A stretch of DNA of 34,710 nucleotides, from contig JAHDCK010000009.1 of assembly GCA_020629915.1 (NCBI GenBank), positions 1-34,710 of the forward strand, written 5' to 3'. This document shows, piece by piece, positions 1-8,423 of this stretch. This DNA is from Saprospiraceae bacterium. Its GTDB lineage: Bacteria; Bacteroidota; Bacteroidia; Chitinophagales; Saprospiraceae. Numbering within the stretch: position 1 is the stretch's first letter; the number at the start of each line of letters is the position of its first letter. A program made the position numbers and the translations under genes. The notes beneath the pieces are model-generated. The model saw only the letters and a list, made by a program, of their open reading frames with translations. It did no database searches and was not told where the DNA came from.

Positions 1-1281
1 CTATTCCCGATTCGCCCTACGAGCCAGCGCATTGATATCAATCGCTTCCTTTTCAATGCGGACGGAATCCATCGTTTTTTTCAGGTATTGCTGCAAGGCC
101 GTTTTGGAGTCTGAGTTGCTCAATGGAGCATAAACCAACAAAACATAGTCATTGCAAACCATCGAAACGTAGTGTTCTTCCTGTAAAGTTCGACCGGTGG
201 CGGTTTTCATATTTTTAAAAGGAGAGTCAAATGTCCAGTAGAGGAATTCCTGACCACTTGATGTTTTTTCGTATTTTTTTTGAATATTTTTTATTTCAAT
301 TCGTTTCTTTTCTTCAATGACTTTCTTTTCATGTTCTAAGTGCTGTTCTAAAATTGTTCTGGTAGAATTATCATTTTTTGTATAAAAATCTTTTAAAGGT
401 GTTACCAGTAATTGCACCACCCGATTATCGGAGAGATAGGTAAATTTATTGATGTGTTTAATGTCCTTTCCGGCTATTTTAACGGAGAAATTCGCCCCGC
501 TTTCATTAAACACCTGTCGGTAACCGCCCCGCACATTGACACTCGCACTTCGATAATTTTTCTTTTGAATCAATGATCCGTTTTCATAAATGCGTTGTTC
601 TATCAGCCGTCCCGTTCTATCCCAAAAACTTGCTTCTCCATCTTCTTTATCTGCTACAAATTTTCCCTCTGATTCTTTCTTCCCATTATCAAACCATTCC
701 CTTGAAATACCGTTTTTTTGCCCGGCTAAGTATTCTCCCTCAAATTTCAGTTTTCCATTTTCGTGGTATTTTTTGATCGTGCCTTCCGCCTTGCCATTCA
801 CGAAGGGAATTTCCTGTTCCAGATTGCCATTTTTATGCCACCACTTGTGGGAACCTTCCTCCATTCCATTGGTAAAAAGTCCTTCCGATTGTTTTTTTCC
901 ATCGGTATAAAATTCCTTGGCCATGCCTTCCAGTGTCCCGTCCACGTAAGAAACTTCCACCTTGACATTGCCATTGTTGTACCATTGGTATTCCGTTCCG
1001 ACCTGCATACCATTCTCGTATTCTGCCTGAAAAATTTTCTCTCCAAACTGATCCCACTCGAAGGCTTTGCCGTGCATTTTTCCATCTTTAAAAGAAATCT
1101 CCCGTTGCTTTTGACCATTGCGATACTTGGAAATCGCCTTGCCGGTAAACGGTGGAATCGTATTTCTCTGAAAATATAATCCTCGGATTTGATCTAATTC
1201 GGAGAGCGGGATTTTTTTATTTTTTTGTCCAAATGCAAAAATAGTAGTCAGGCAAAAAAGGAGAAGAAAGCAATTTTTCAT
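1..1281 (-). CDS. secreted MORN/YwqK-like repeat protein
   Basis: The 426-residue protein starts with a typical signal peptide (basic KN, hydrophobic FLLLFCLTTIFAF, cleavage near FGQ at residue 19), so it is probably exported. Residues about 46-240 are roughly eight copies of a 23-residue unit with the pattern Y-x-N/D-G-x-x-x-x-E-x-x-F-x-x-G-K-x-x-G, the MORN-like repeat seen in 'toxin-antitoxin system YwqK family antitoxin' entries. In Bacteroidota such proteins are usually solitary and the antitoxin name is only inherited annotation. Residues 250-426 form a non-repeat domain with a charged helical stretch near 305-345; I do not recognise it. The stop codon is the first three bases of the window, so the gene is complete. 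No partner toxin is visible. Function unknown. Confidence 0.75.
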   Translation of the reverse strand: MKNCFLLLFCLTTIFAFGQKNKKIPLSELDQIRGLYFQRNTIPPFTGKAISKYRNGQKQREISFKDGKMHGKAFEWDQFGEKIFQAEYENGMQVGTEYQWYNNGNVKVEVSYVDGTLEGMAKEFYTDGKKQSEGLFTNGMEEGSHKWWHKNGNLEQEIPFVNGKAEGTIKKYHENGKLKFEGEYLAGQKNGISREWFDNGKKESEGKFVADKEDGEASFWDRTGRLIEQRIYENGSLIQKKNYRSASVNVRGGYRQVFNESGANFSVKIAGKDIKHINKFTYLSDNRVVQLLVTPLKDFYTKNDNSTRTILEQHLEHEKKVIEEKKRIEIKNIQKKYEKTSSGQEFLYWTFDSPFKNMKTATGRTLQEEHYVSMVCNDYVLLVYAPLSNSDSKTALQQYLKKTMDSVRIEKEAIDINALARRANRE

Positions 1282-1370
1282 ATTGTAATTAGAATTTTCA
1301 GGAATTGAACGAAAGGGAATCTGATTTTAGTTTTGCGAAAATAGGGATTATTTCAAAACAAACCTTACAA

Positions 1371-1409
1371 GAAAAAAAGCCCCTCGTCCAAAAACTGAAC
1401 AAGAGGCTT
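1371..1409 (-). terminator. Rho-independent terminator of the sdhCAB operon
   Basis: Arms at 1377-1387 and 1399-1409 pair over 11 positions. Two pairs that mismatch when read on the plus strand become G-U wobbles in minus-strand RNA, so the hairpin is complete only in the sdh direction. It is followed in that direction by a T-run (complement of 1372-1378). It lies about 60 bases past the sdhB stop. Confidence 0.75.
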
Positions 1410-1467
1410 TCATTAGAAAAAGATAGTAACTTTAAAAATAAGGTGTTTTAGACAAAAAGTAAATGCC

Positions 1468-2223
1468 TTACCCCATTTTATCTGAAGAAATAGAAGCCTT
1501 TAAGTACTCCCGGTTCATCAAAGCGATATTTTCGATAGAAATTTCCTTGGGACATTCCGCCTCACAAGCTCCGGTGTTGGAGCATTTTCCAAAACCTTCC
1601 TGATCCATTTGGTTCACCATGCCGAGTACGCGCTTAGTAGATTCCACTTCCCCTTGTGGCAATTTAGCGAGGTGAGAAACTTTAGCTGAAGTGAACAGCA
1701 TTGCGGAGGCATTCGGGCAAGCTGCTACACAAGCTCCACAACCAATGCAAGTCGCCGAGTCGAATGCTGCTAAAGCGGTATCCTTCTCAATGGGTATGGC
1801 ATTTCCATCCTGAGCCTGACCGGTATTGACAGAAATATATCCACCTGCCTGGATGATGCGATCAAAAGCAGAGCGATCCACGACCAAGTCCCGGATGACC
1901 GGAAAAGCACGGGAGCGGAAAGGCTCAATCACAATCGTATCGCCATCATTGAAGGACCGCATGTGCAACTGGCAGGTCGTCGTCCCTTTCATCGGGCCGT
2001 GTGGCTGGCCATTGATGACCATGCTGCAAGCTCCGCAGATACCCTCGCGGCAGTCATGCTCAAAGGAAACAGGGAATTTCTTTTCAGTGACGAGTTGTTC
2101 ATTCAGCACGTCCAACATTTCTAAAAAAGACATATCTGTAGAAATGTTATCCAGATTATAGGTTTCAAAAGATCCTTTATCGTTAGCATTGGTTTGTCGC
2201 CAGATTTTTAATGTCAATTTCAT
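1468..2223 (-). CDS. sdhB: succinate dehydrogenase/fumarate reductase iron-sulfur subunit
   Basis: The electron-transfer subunit of complex II carries electrons from the flavoprotein through three Fe-S clusters to the membrane quinone site. The 251-residue length is normal. The plant-ferredoxin-type [2Fe-2S] ligands are C58, C63, C66 and C84 (CREGICGAC...C). The bacterial-ferredoxin part has C159, C162, C165 and C169 ([12 protein letters not shown]), and the second motif [12 protein letters not shown] gives C214, C220 and C224, consistent with [4Fe-4S] and [3Fe-4S] clusters. It is the last gene of a C-A-B operon, 71 bases after sdhA, and a terminator follows. The direction in vivo (succinate oxidation or fumarate reduction) cannot be told from sequence; an aerobic Bacteroidota would mainly use it as SQR. 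Confidence 0.95.
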   Translation of the reverse strand: MKLTLKIWRQTNANDKGSFETYNLDNISTDMSFLEMLDVLNEQLVTEKKFPVSFEHDCREGICGACSMVINGQPHGPMKGTTTCQLHMRSFNDGDTIVIEPFRSRAFPVIRDLVVDRSAFDRIIQAGGYISVNTGQAQDGNAIPIEKDTALAAFDSATCIGCGACVAACPNASAMLFTSAKVSHLAKLPQGEVESTKRVLGMVNQMDQEGFGKCSNTGACEAECPKEISIENIALMNREYLKASISSDKMG

Positions 2224-2294
2224 GGTGTAAGTTATTTCTTATTTGAAATAATAAATTGTATTGCAGACTTTAGCCTGCGTTATAAATAAATATG

Positions 2295-4277
2295 CTACTT
2301 ATAACTTCTGGTCTTCAACTCTATATCATTAAATTCCAGATTTTCTTTATTCAGGGCTGGGTCAGCATCCATGCCTTTAAATTCCCAGGCGGCTACATAA
2401 GTATAATCCGCATCATTTCTTTCTGCTTCTCCTTCTGGGGATTTGTATTCTTCCCGGAAGTGACCGCCACAACTTTCATTTCGGTCGTGTGCATCTACGA
2501 TCATCAATTCTCCCAGTTCTAAAAAGTCCGCTACGCGCAATGCCTTTTCCAGTTCCGGATTGAATTCATCATTTGAACCCGGAACAAACACGTCACTATA
2601 AAATTCTTTGCGCAAATCCTGCACCATTTTTCGAGCTTCTTCCAATCCCTTCGCATTGCGGGACATCCCGCAGTAATCCCACATGATTTTACCCAGACGA
2701 CGGTGGAAACTCTCAACAGATTGATTTCCGCCGATATTCAGTAATTTATCAATGCGACTTTTTACATCCTGCTCCGCATCCATAAACTCTTTCGAGTCAT
2801 TTTGGATTTTTGGCGTTCGGATTTCCTTACTTAAAAATTGTCCGATAGTGTATGGAATAACAAAGTAGCCATCCGCTAGTCCCTGCATCAAAGCAGAAGC
2901 ACCCAGGCGATTCGCTCCGTGATCGGAGAAGTTCGCTTCTCCGAGTGCAAAGCAACCCGGAACAGTTGTTTCCAAATTATAATCCACCCAAAGTCCACCC
3001 ATTGTATAGTGAACTGCCGGGTAAATTTTCATCGGCGTGCGATAGGGATCTTCATCCGTAATTTTATTATACATGTGGAATAAATTCCCATATTTTGCTT
3101 TGACTTCTGCTCGTCCCAGCTCCTTGATTTTTTCAGCAGATGGATTGTGAATACCTTCTGCATGAGCCGCAGCTTTTCCGTACCGCTCAATCGCCGAAGC
3201 AAAATCCAGATAAACGGCCAGACCAGTTGCGCCAACACCACGACCTTCATCACAGACATTTTTGGCAGCGCGGGAAGCCACATCTCTCGGCACTAAGTTT
3301 CCAAAGGCCGGGTAAATGCGTTCTAAATAATAATCCCGATCCTCCTCAGCAATGCTCAAGGGATCTTTTTTACAATCTTCTTTTTTCTTTGGAACCCAAA
3401 CACGACCATCATTCCTGAGAGACTCTGACATCAGGGTCAGCTTGGATTGATAATGCCCGGAAACCGGGATGCAGGTCGGGTGGATTTGAGTATAACAGGG
3501 ATTCGCAAAGAAAGCTCCTCGACGGTAAGCTCTCCATGCTGCCGTTACATTAGAACCCATTGCATTGGTAGAAAGGTAGAATACGTTGCCGTACCCGCCA
3601 GTAGCGAGAACGACGCAGTGCGCAGCAAAGCGTTCCAGCTTTCCGGTCAATAAATTTCGGGCGATGATCCCTCTTGCTTTTCCATCCACTTTAACCAAAT
3701 CCAGCATTTCGTGGCGGTTGTACATTTCAACGCCTCCAGTTGCAATTTGACGGGAAAGTGCACTGTAAGCACCCAGCAATAATTGCTGTCCGGTTTGTCC
3801 TCGCGCATAAAATGTTCTGGACACCTGAACACCACCAAAAGAGCGGTTGGCCAACAGTCCGCCATATTCTCTTGCAAAGGGAACACCCTGGGCCACGCAT
3901 TGGTCGATGATGTTTCGGCTGACCTCGGCCAGACGATGCACGTTGGCTTCGCGGGAGCGGTAATCGCCTCCTTTCACCGTATCGTAGAACAGGCGATAGA
4001 CACTATCCCCATCATTTTGATAATTTTTGGCCGCATTGATTCCACCCTGAGCCGCTACACTATGCGCTCGCCTCGGACTATCGTGAAAGCAAAATACTTT
4101 TACATTGTAGCCCAGTTCTCCGAGAGTAGCCGCAGCAGAAGCTCCGGCCAAACCCGTTCCGACGACGATGATATCAATTCGCCTTTTATTATTAGGAGCA
4201 ACGAGGTTCATCGTTCCACGGTAATTTTCCCATTTTTCGGCTAATGGTCCTTTTGGTATTTTAGCATCGAGTTTCAT
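2295..4277 (-). CDS. sdhA: succinate dehydrogenase/fumarate reductase flavoprotein subunit
   Basis: The catalytic subunit of complex II interconverts succinate and fumarate. The dinucleotide-binding fold is at residues 35-60 ([10 protein letters not shown] at 40-49), and the HSVAAQGG block at 72-79 contains the His expected to carry covalent FAD. Further conserved blocks are [17 protein letters not shown], with active-site Arg, and the [10 protein letters not shown] and [19 protein letters not shown] segments. The 660-residue length fits the long form found with single-subunit cytochrome b anchors (type B), not the 590-residue proteobacterial form. It sits between sdhC (32 bases upstream) and sdhB (71 bases downstream). 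Short AT-rich palindromes lie in the A-B gap, but none looks like a terminator. Confidence 0.95.
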   Translation of the reverse strand: MKLDAKIPKGPLAEKWENYRGTMNLVAPNNKRRIDIIVVGTGLAGASAAATLGELGYNVKVFCFHDSPRRAHSVAAQGGINAAKNYQNDGDSVYRLFYDTVKGGDYRSREANVHRLAEVSRNIIDQCVAQGVPFAREYGGLLANRSFGGVQVSRTFYARGQTGQQLLLGAYSALSRQIATGGVEMYNRHEMLDLVKVDGKARGIIARNLLTGKLERFAAHCVVLATGGYGNVFYLSTNAMGSNVTAAWRAYRRGAFFANPCYTQIHPTCIPVSGHYQSKLTLMSESLRNDGRVWVPKKKEDCKKDPLSIAEEDRDYYLERIYPAFGNLVPRDVASRAAKNVCDEGRGVGATGLAVYLDFASAIERYGKAAAHAEGIHNPSAEKIKELGRAEVKAKYGNLFHMYNKITDEDPYRTPMKIYPAVHYTMGGLWVDYNLETTVPGCFALGEANFSDHGANRLGASALMQGLADGYFVIPYTIGQFLSKEIRTPKIQNDSKEFMDAEQDVKSRIDKLLNIGGNQSVESFHRRLGKIMWDYCGMSRNAKGLEEARKMVQDLRKEFYSDVFVPGSNDEFNPELEKALRVADFLELGELMIVDAHDRNESCGGHFREEYKSPEGEAERNDADYTYVAAWEFKGMDADPALNKENLEFNDIELKTRSYK

Positions 4278-4309
4278 ATAATGGAATATATAGTATTTTT
4301 AATAAAATT

Positions 4310-4990
4310 TTAATTGAGATACATATAAATAGGTATAATCGCAAACCCCAGGGTAACGACTATCGTATAAATCATCCCCAATCCCTTTATCAAAGGAGTA
4401 TATTTTTTATGATTTAATCCAAGCGACTGGAAAGCCGACTGGAATCCGTGCCACAGGTGTAAACCAACAACTATCATGCTTATTACATATATTATAACAT
4501 AAACCGGATTGGAATAGATATGATCAACTACGGAGTACAAATCTTTTACGGCATAATCATAGCCGTGATAATTGATCATTTCCATCGTGCCAAAGTGCAT
4601 CTTGGCCCAGAATTGATATAAATGTAAAGCAAGGAAAATAGCGATAATGACGCCTAACCAACCCATGTTTCTGGAAGAGAAAGAGGCATCGCTGGCTTTT
4701 TTGACTTTATAACCCGTTCCTCTGGCTGCTACGTTTCTACGCCAAATCAAAATTCCCTGAATAGCATGGAGTAATATCCCAGTATATAACCCAATAGATG
4801 TAATTTTTATAAAAAGATTGGAAGTCATAAAATAGGCATAGGTATTAAATGCTTCGCCATTGTCATTGTATAATAATTGGAGGTTTCCGGTAAGGTGGAC
4901 AGCCAAAAAAACAATGAGAAATAACCCCGTCAGACTCATAATGAGCTTTTGACCGATGGAGGAGAGGAGAAAGTTAGTGAACCAACTCAT
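4310..4990 (-). CDS. sdhC: succinate dehydrogenase cytochrome b subunit (type B SQR)
   Basis: This membrane anchor of complex II is predicted to carry two b hemes and the quinone site. It has five hydrophobic segments. Histidines in FLAVHLTGN, LLHAIQG, LALHLYQF and VGLHLWHGFQ are in the positions used for the two hemes in the Bacillus/Wolinella type B family. I chose ATG 4990 (MSWFTNFLLSSIGQK). An in-frame ATG 13 codons upstream would add an extension (CYKFTAHKTAII) not expected in this family. It is the first gene of the sdhC-A-B operon, divergent from the dioxygenase gene. I found no convincing -7 box directly upstream. Confidence 0.9.
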   Translation of the reverse strand: MSWFTNFLLSSIGQKLIMSLTGLFLIVFLAVHLTGNLQLLYNDNGEAFNTYAYFMTSNLFIKITSIGLYTGILLHAIQGILIWRRNVAARGTGYKVKKASDASFSSRNMGWLGVIIAIFLALHLYQFWAKMHFGTMEMINYHGYDYAVKDLYSVVDHIYSNPVYVIIYVISMIVVGLHLWHGFQSAFQSLGLNHKKYTPLIKGLGMIYTIVVTLGFAIIPIYMYLN

Positions 4991-5167
4991 AATAATTGCT
5001 GTTTTGTGGGCTGTAAATTTATAGCACAAAAGGAAGAATTTACAATTTCGGAGGGACTTCCTTGTGTATTCTTGTTATTTAAAACAATTCTAAGCCCGGA
5101 AGGTTAAAATTTTTGCCTCGTTTTTGGTGATTCTTCTTATTTCTATTTTAAAAATTGATAAATTTAG

Positions 5168-5243
5168 TGCTTTGCCCCAGAGGGGCAAACTATTTATAGC
5201 GTCAATCAAGCAACAGCGCTGCGCCCCGGAGGGGCAGCCTATT
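5168..5243. repeat. pair of GC-rich palindromes in a divergent promoter region
   Basis: The 302-base gap between sdhC and the dioxygenase gene holds two related hairpins. The first has an eight-base perfect stem, TTTGCCCC-AGA-GGGGCAAA, near 5172-5190. The second is CGCCCC-GGA-GGGGC near 5222-5237. Both are followed by a similar ctattt/ctattc stretch and have purine loops, so they look like two copies of one repeat unit about 50 bases apart. They stand out against AT-rich flanks. Neither has a strong T-run. A dispersed REP-like element is the best guess. Confidence 0.5.
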
Positions 5244-5292
5244 CTTCTTTGAAAAAACCAATTTATCAATAGTATAAAATTCTAATATAAAA

Positions 5293-6318
5293 ATGAATGA
5301 CAAGAAACTAGGTCCGCATGACATGGATGAAATTATCGGGCAAGTCGAAAAACTACAACAAAAGTATGCCGGACTGGGACAGGATTTTCTGGCGTATATG
5401 GAAGGACTGCTGCATTCCAATGGGTTGAATTATTGGAATTATGTTCATCTGGATAGCTTGCTGGGGCTGCAAACACCCAGAACGAATTTTAAAGATGAAG
5501 TGATTTTTATTGTTTATCACCAGATAACGGAGTTGTATTTTAAATTGATAAAACAGGAAATCGAATTGCTCACGGAGACCAAAGAAAACGAAGAGGAATC
5601 CGAATATCGCAAGCTGGAAAACTGGTACAAGCGCATATCCAGATGCAATAATTATTTAAAACATCTGGCGAGTAGTTTTGACATTATGGTGAACGGCATG
5701 GACATGGAGGAATTTCGGAAATTCCGAATGGCCCTGCTCCCGGCCAGCGGATTCCAATCGGTGCAGTTTCGGCATATCGAGATCATGAGTACGCGCCTGA
5801 GTCACCTCATTCACCCGGACTGGAAAGGGGATTTGGATGATCCTTTTGAGCAGTTGTATGAACATGTGTATTGGAAAGGTGGCGGCATTGATTTACAAAC
5901 AAAATCCAAAACCATCACCTTGCAGCAGTTTGAAGAAAAGTATGACGTATCGCTAAAGTTGTTATTAAAAAAATACAGAAATCGAAATCTGGCTTATCGC
6001 TATGAGTGGCTGCCGAAGGAAATGCAAAAGGACGAGAAGCTCATTGCCCTGATGCGGGACTACGATACACATTTTAATATCTTCTGGCGGATGGGACACC
6101 TGGCGGCGGCTTCGCGTTACCTCGTCATGTCCGAAAAAGATGCCATCCAGGCGACGGGCGGAACGAACTGGCGAAAATACCTGCCACCAAAATTTCAAAA
6201 AATTATATTCTTTAAAACGGTATGGAATGGTGAGGAGAAAACGGATTGGGGCAAGGCCGGAGTGACAAGGATTTTTAGGGAAGTGATTGGGGAGCATTGG
6301 ATGAAGGCAACTTCGTAG
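5293..6318 (+). CDS. tryptophan 2,3-dioxygenase family protein
   Basis: Tryptophan 2,3-dioxygenase is a cytosolic heme enzyme that opens the indole ring of L-tryptophan to N-formylkynurenine, the first step of the kynurenine route. The 341-residue sequence carries the family landmarks: FIVYHQITELYFKL with H76 in the place of the distal His, GFQSVQFR with R160 in the place of the carboxylate-binding Arg, FWRMGHL with H269 in the place of the proximal heme ligand, and ATGGTNWRKYL (288-298) in the place of the GTGGSSG substrate loop. It is longer and more divergent than the roughly 280-residue proteobacterial enzymes. No other kynurenine gene is adjacent. The start ATG follows an AT-rich leader. 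Function is likely but substrate is unproven because the substrate loop is altered. Confidence 0.85.
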   Translation: MNDKKLGPHDMDEIIGQVEKLQQKYAGLGQDFLAYMEGLLHSNGLNYWNYVHLDSLLGLQTPRTNFKDEVIFIVYHQITELYFKLIKQEIELLTETKENEEESEYRKLENWYKRISRCNNYLKHLASSFDIMVNGMDMEEFRKFRMALLPASGFQSVQFRHIEIMSTRLSHLIHPDWKGDLDDPFEQLYEHVYWKGGGIDLQTKSKTITLQQFEEKYDVSLKLLLKKYRNRNLAYRYEWLPKEMQKDEKLIALMRDYDTHFNIFWRMGHLAAASRYLVMSEKDAIQATGGTNWRKYLPPKFQKIIFFKTVWNGEEKTDWGKAGVTRIFREVIGEHWMKATS

Positions 6319-6334
6319 TATTCCAATCGTGTCA

Positions 6335-6437
6335 GAACCATGATTTATTTGATTAAAGGATGACCAGAAAAAAAACATATAGGAATCTTTGATTCGTAGT
6401 AATCATAAAAATCTTTTAATCCCATAAATCATGGTTC
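6335..6437. repeat. imperfect palindromic element between convergent genes
   Basis: The outer 13 bases (GAACCATGATTTA, 6335-6347) recur exactly inverted at 6425-6437. Similarity continues inward for about 14 more bases on each arm (GATTAAAGGAT versus GATTAAAAGAT), giving arms near 27 bases around an AT-rich centre. It fills the gap between the convergent dioxygenase and M23 genes, where it could also stop transcription from both sides. From memory, similar 'CCATGATTTAT...GATTAAA' palindromes occur in many copies in Bacteroidota genomes; this could not be checked here. Confidence 0.6.
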
Positions 6438-6452
6438 AAAATCAGCCTCCCT

Positions 6453-8177
6453 CTACCGAGTAAAACTCCTGACATATTCCCCCACATTGCCGGCCTGATC
6501 TTCCACGGATAGTTTTAGCTCGTGCTTGCCTGGTTTTATAGTGTCATCAAATATATGATACATTAAATTATTTTTTTGGTCAAATTTGAGCAACACCCAT
6601 TCGCCGTCTATTTCCAATTTGTAGGATTTAAAATCAGTGAGCGGCTTGGTCGTTTTGATATTGTCCTTCACCTTCCAGGACATTTTGCTACGCCCGCGCA
6701 TATCCGCCCGGAAACTGACCGGCGTAATTTTTGGCGGCGTTTGATCCACCATGATGCAATAATTTCCAAGCACACGGGTTTGTGCCTTGAGTAAATCGCC
6801 CTCCCATTTTCCGCCAACGGTGTACACCTTATCTCCTTCGCAGTAGGCCACAAAAGCCCGATCCCGCAATTCCTCCGGCAATCCAACGGGCTGCAAAGCC
6901 ACATCAAAATAGGTATGAACAGGAACCGTGTAATCGCCCAACTGAAAAACTTTGGAATAGACATCCGCCGATTTTTCTTCTCCAATGTTTAAATTCAAAT
7001 ATAAGTTTTCATAGAATGAGTTCTTCGGAAAATGAAAATAAGCATCTTTTAAGGATATGTAACTTTCCTCTGCGTAAGGCAGAAGATAATTGTGAACAAA
7101 AGGCTTTGGCTCTGGAACATCTTTTCTTTTTATATAAAATTTTAAATTGGATTTATTTCCTGCGACATCTTTTACAATGAATTCTACTTTCTGCGCCTTG
7201 TATTTTGACAAGGTGATGATTCCATCATTTAATTTTTTATTATAAATAGAAAGATTATTTCCGGGCAATCGGAAGCAGCGATTGAAGTAGGCTTTCTTTA
7301 ATAACCGATCCCTAAAATCCATGTGTGCATTGATGTAACGCGTTTCGTCAAAGGAAAAAGTTTCCATTTTAAAATCAAAGGCCAGGGAATCATCCACAAA
7401 CATTTCCATAGAATAAACGCCGTTCCAGTTGCCAACGCCATTCATGTGATCGTAGGCTTTCAGGGCGAGGCCACAACGCCAGGCTCCGACGTAAAGCGTA
7501 TCTGACAAGCGATAACCATATTTTGTTTTTTTAAATTTAATAATTTTGCTATCTAAAGTTTCGTGTTTGTCGTTTAGGGAATATACTTTCAGCTCGTGGA
7601 GCTTGGGTGCGATATTGTCTTTTACCTTAAAACCAAAGAGCAAAGGGTTGATCGGTTTCTCGGTTTTCGTATCGCGAATTTCAAAATGTAAGTGCGCACC
7701 AAAAGAGCGACCACTCAATCCAAGCGTCCCAATGACTTCCCCCTTTTTGAAAGTAAACTCCTGCGGATTGGGATAAACCTCTATTTCAAATGATTTTTTT
7801 TCATATTGTTTCTGTTTTATATATTCTCTCAATTTTTTAGAAAACCGTCCGAGGTGTGCATAAACGGAAGTATACCCATTCGGATGGGAAATATACAAAG
7901 TATTACCATATCCGACAGAAGAAACTTTAATGCGTTCTACATGCCCATCCGCTACGGCGTAGAGAGACTGACCGGTTTTTCCAGGGGTGGATGGTTTGAC
8001 ATCGATGCCAGCGTGGAAGTGATTGGGACGCAGCTCGCCGAAGGTGCCGGAGAGCAACATGGTGTGACTCACGGGAGCTCGAAAATAATTTTTGGGATAA
8101 TTGAGCAATGGATTATCCGAATTGGTAAAAGCCGTGGCTACCAACATAAATAAAAAGAGGGGATAGAGTCGCTTCAT
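6453..8177 (-). CDS. M23 family (LytM-like) metallopeptidase
   Basis: A secreted protein with an N-terminal signal sequence (MKRLYPLFLFMLVATAF) and a peptidase domain at about residues 40-185. The zinc-site motifs are complete: HAGID (H55, D59) and HLHFE (H162, H164), with YAHLG at 106-110. M23 enzymes cut peptide cross-links of peptidoglycan, and this one should act in the periplasm. The remaining 390 residues look beta-rich and have no motif I recognise; such long C-terminal extensions are common in Bacteroidota M23 proteins and may be Ig-like or structural. The gene stands alone, convergent with the dioxygenase gene and separated from recQ by a repeat element. An active enzyme is likely since all zinc ligands are present. 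Confidence 0.9.
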   Translation of the reverse strand: MKRLYPLFLFMLVATAFTNSDNPLLNYPKNYFRAPVSHTMLLSGTFGELRPNHFHAGIDVKPSTPGKTGQSLYAVADGHVERIKVSSVGYGNTLYISHPNGYTSVYAHLGRFSKKLREYIKQKQYEKKSFEIEVYPNPQEFTFKKGEVIGTLGLSGRSFGAHLHFEIRDTKTEKPINPLLFGFKVKDNIAPKLHELKVYSLNDKHETLDSKIIKFKKTKYGYRLSDTLYVGAWRCGLALKAYDHMNGVGNWNGVYSMEMFVDDSLAFDFKMETFSFDETRYINAHMDFRDRLLKKAYFNRCFRLPGNNLSIYNKKLNDGIITLSKYKAQKVEFIVKDVAGNKSNLKFYIKRKDVPEPKPFVHNYLLPYAEESYISLKDAYFHFPKNSFYENLYLNLNIGEEKSADVYSKVFQLGDYTVPVHTYFDVALQPVGLPEELRDRAFVAYCEGDKVYTVGGKWEGDLLKAQTRVLGNYCIMVDQTPPKITPVSFRADMRGRSKMSWKVKDNIKTTKPLTDFKSYKLEIDGEWVLLKFDQKNNLMYHIFDDTIKPGKHELKLSVEDQAGNVGEYVRSFTR

Positions 8178-8250
8178 TTTTTTTCTTTCTTAAAAACTGT
8201 TTCTTATGAAAAGCAGTGATATTAAATTTTTATATTTTATATAAAAAATT

Positions 8251-8407
8251 TGTCATTTCGAGCCTGTGCTGACCTTGCGTCAGGGGCTTGCCGAGAATTC
8301 TTCTTCATGAAACGAAGAACAACTGTTCTCTGCAAGAAATGTAGTTGATAGTACAGGGATCAATTTCTATTTCACAGAGAAGATCTCTCACTTCGTTCGA
8401 GATGACA
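8251..8407. repeat. MITE-like element with TGTCAT termini
   Basis: This 157-base element begins TGTCATTTCGAGC and ends with the inverted form of TGTCATCTCGAACG, so the terminal inverted repeats match at about 11 of 13 bases. Inside are shorter palindromes (TTCTTC...GAAGAA; AGAACA-AC-TGTTCT). It has no coding potential and lies in the gap between the recQ stop and the M23 start. The GC-richer ends contrast with the AT-rich flanks, and the flanks themselves are loosely symmetric. I recall 'TGTCATTTCGA...' elements being abundant in Bacteroidota genomes. No transposase is in the window. Confidence 0.6.
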
Positions 8408-8423
8408 AGAATTTATATAAAAA

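Noticed and set aside
1-1281. A toxin-antitoxin module suggested by the YwqK 'antitoxin' family name
   Set aside because: The protein has a signal peptide and no partner toxin frame nearby; the name reflects repeat similarity only.
5168-5243. A CRISPR-like or riboswitch element
   Set aside because: Only two short hairpin units with no spacers of regular length and no recognisable aptamer core.
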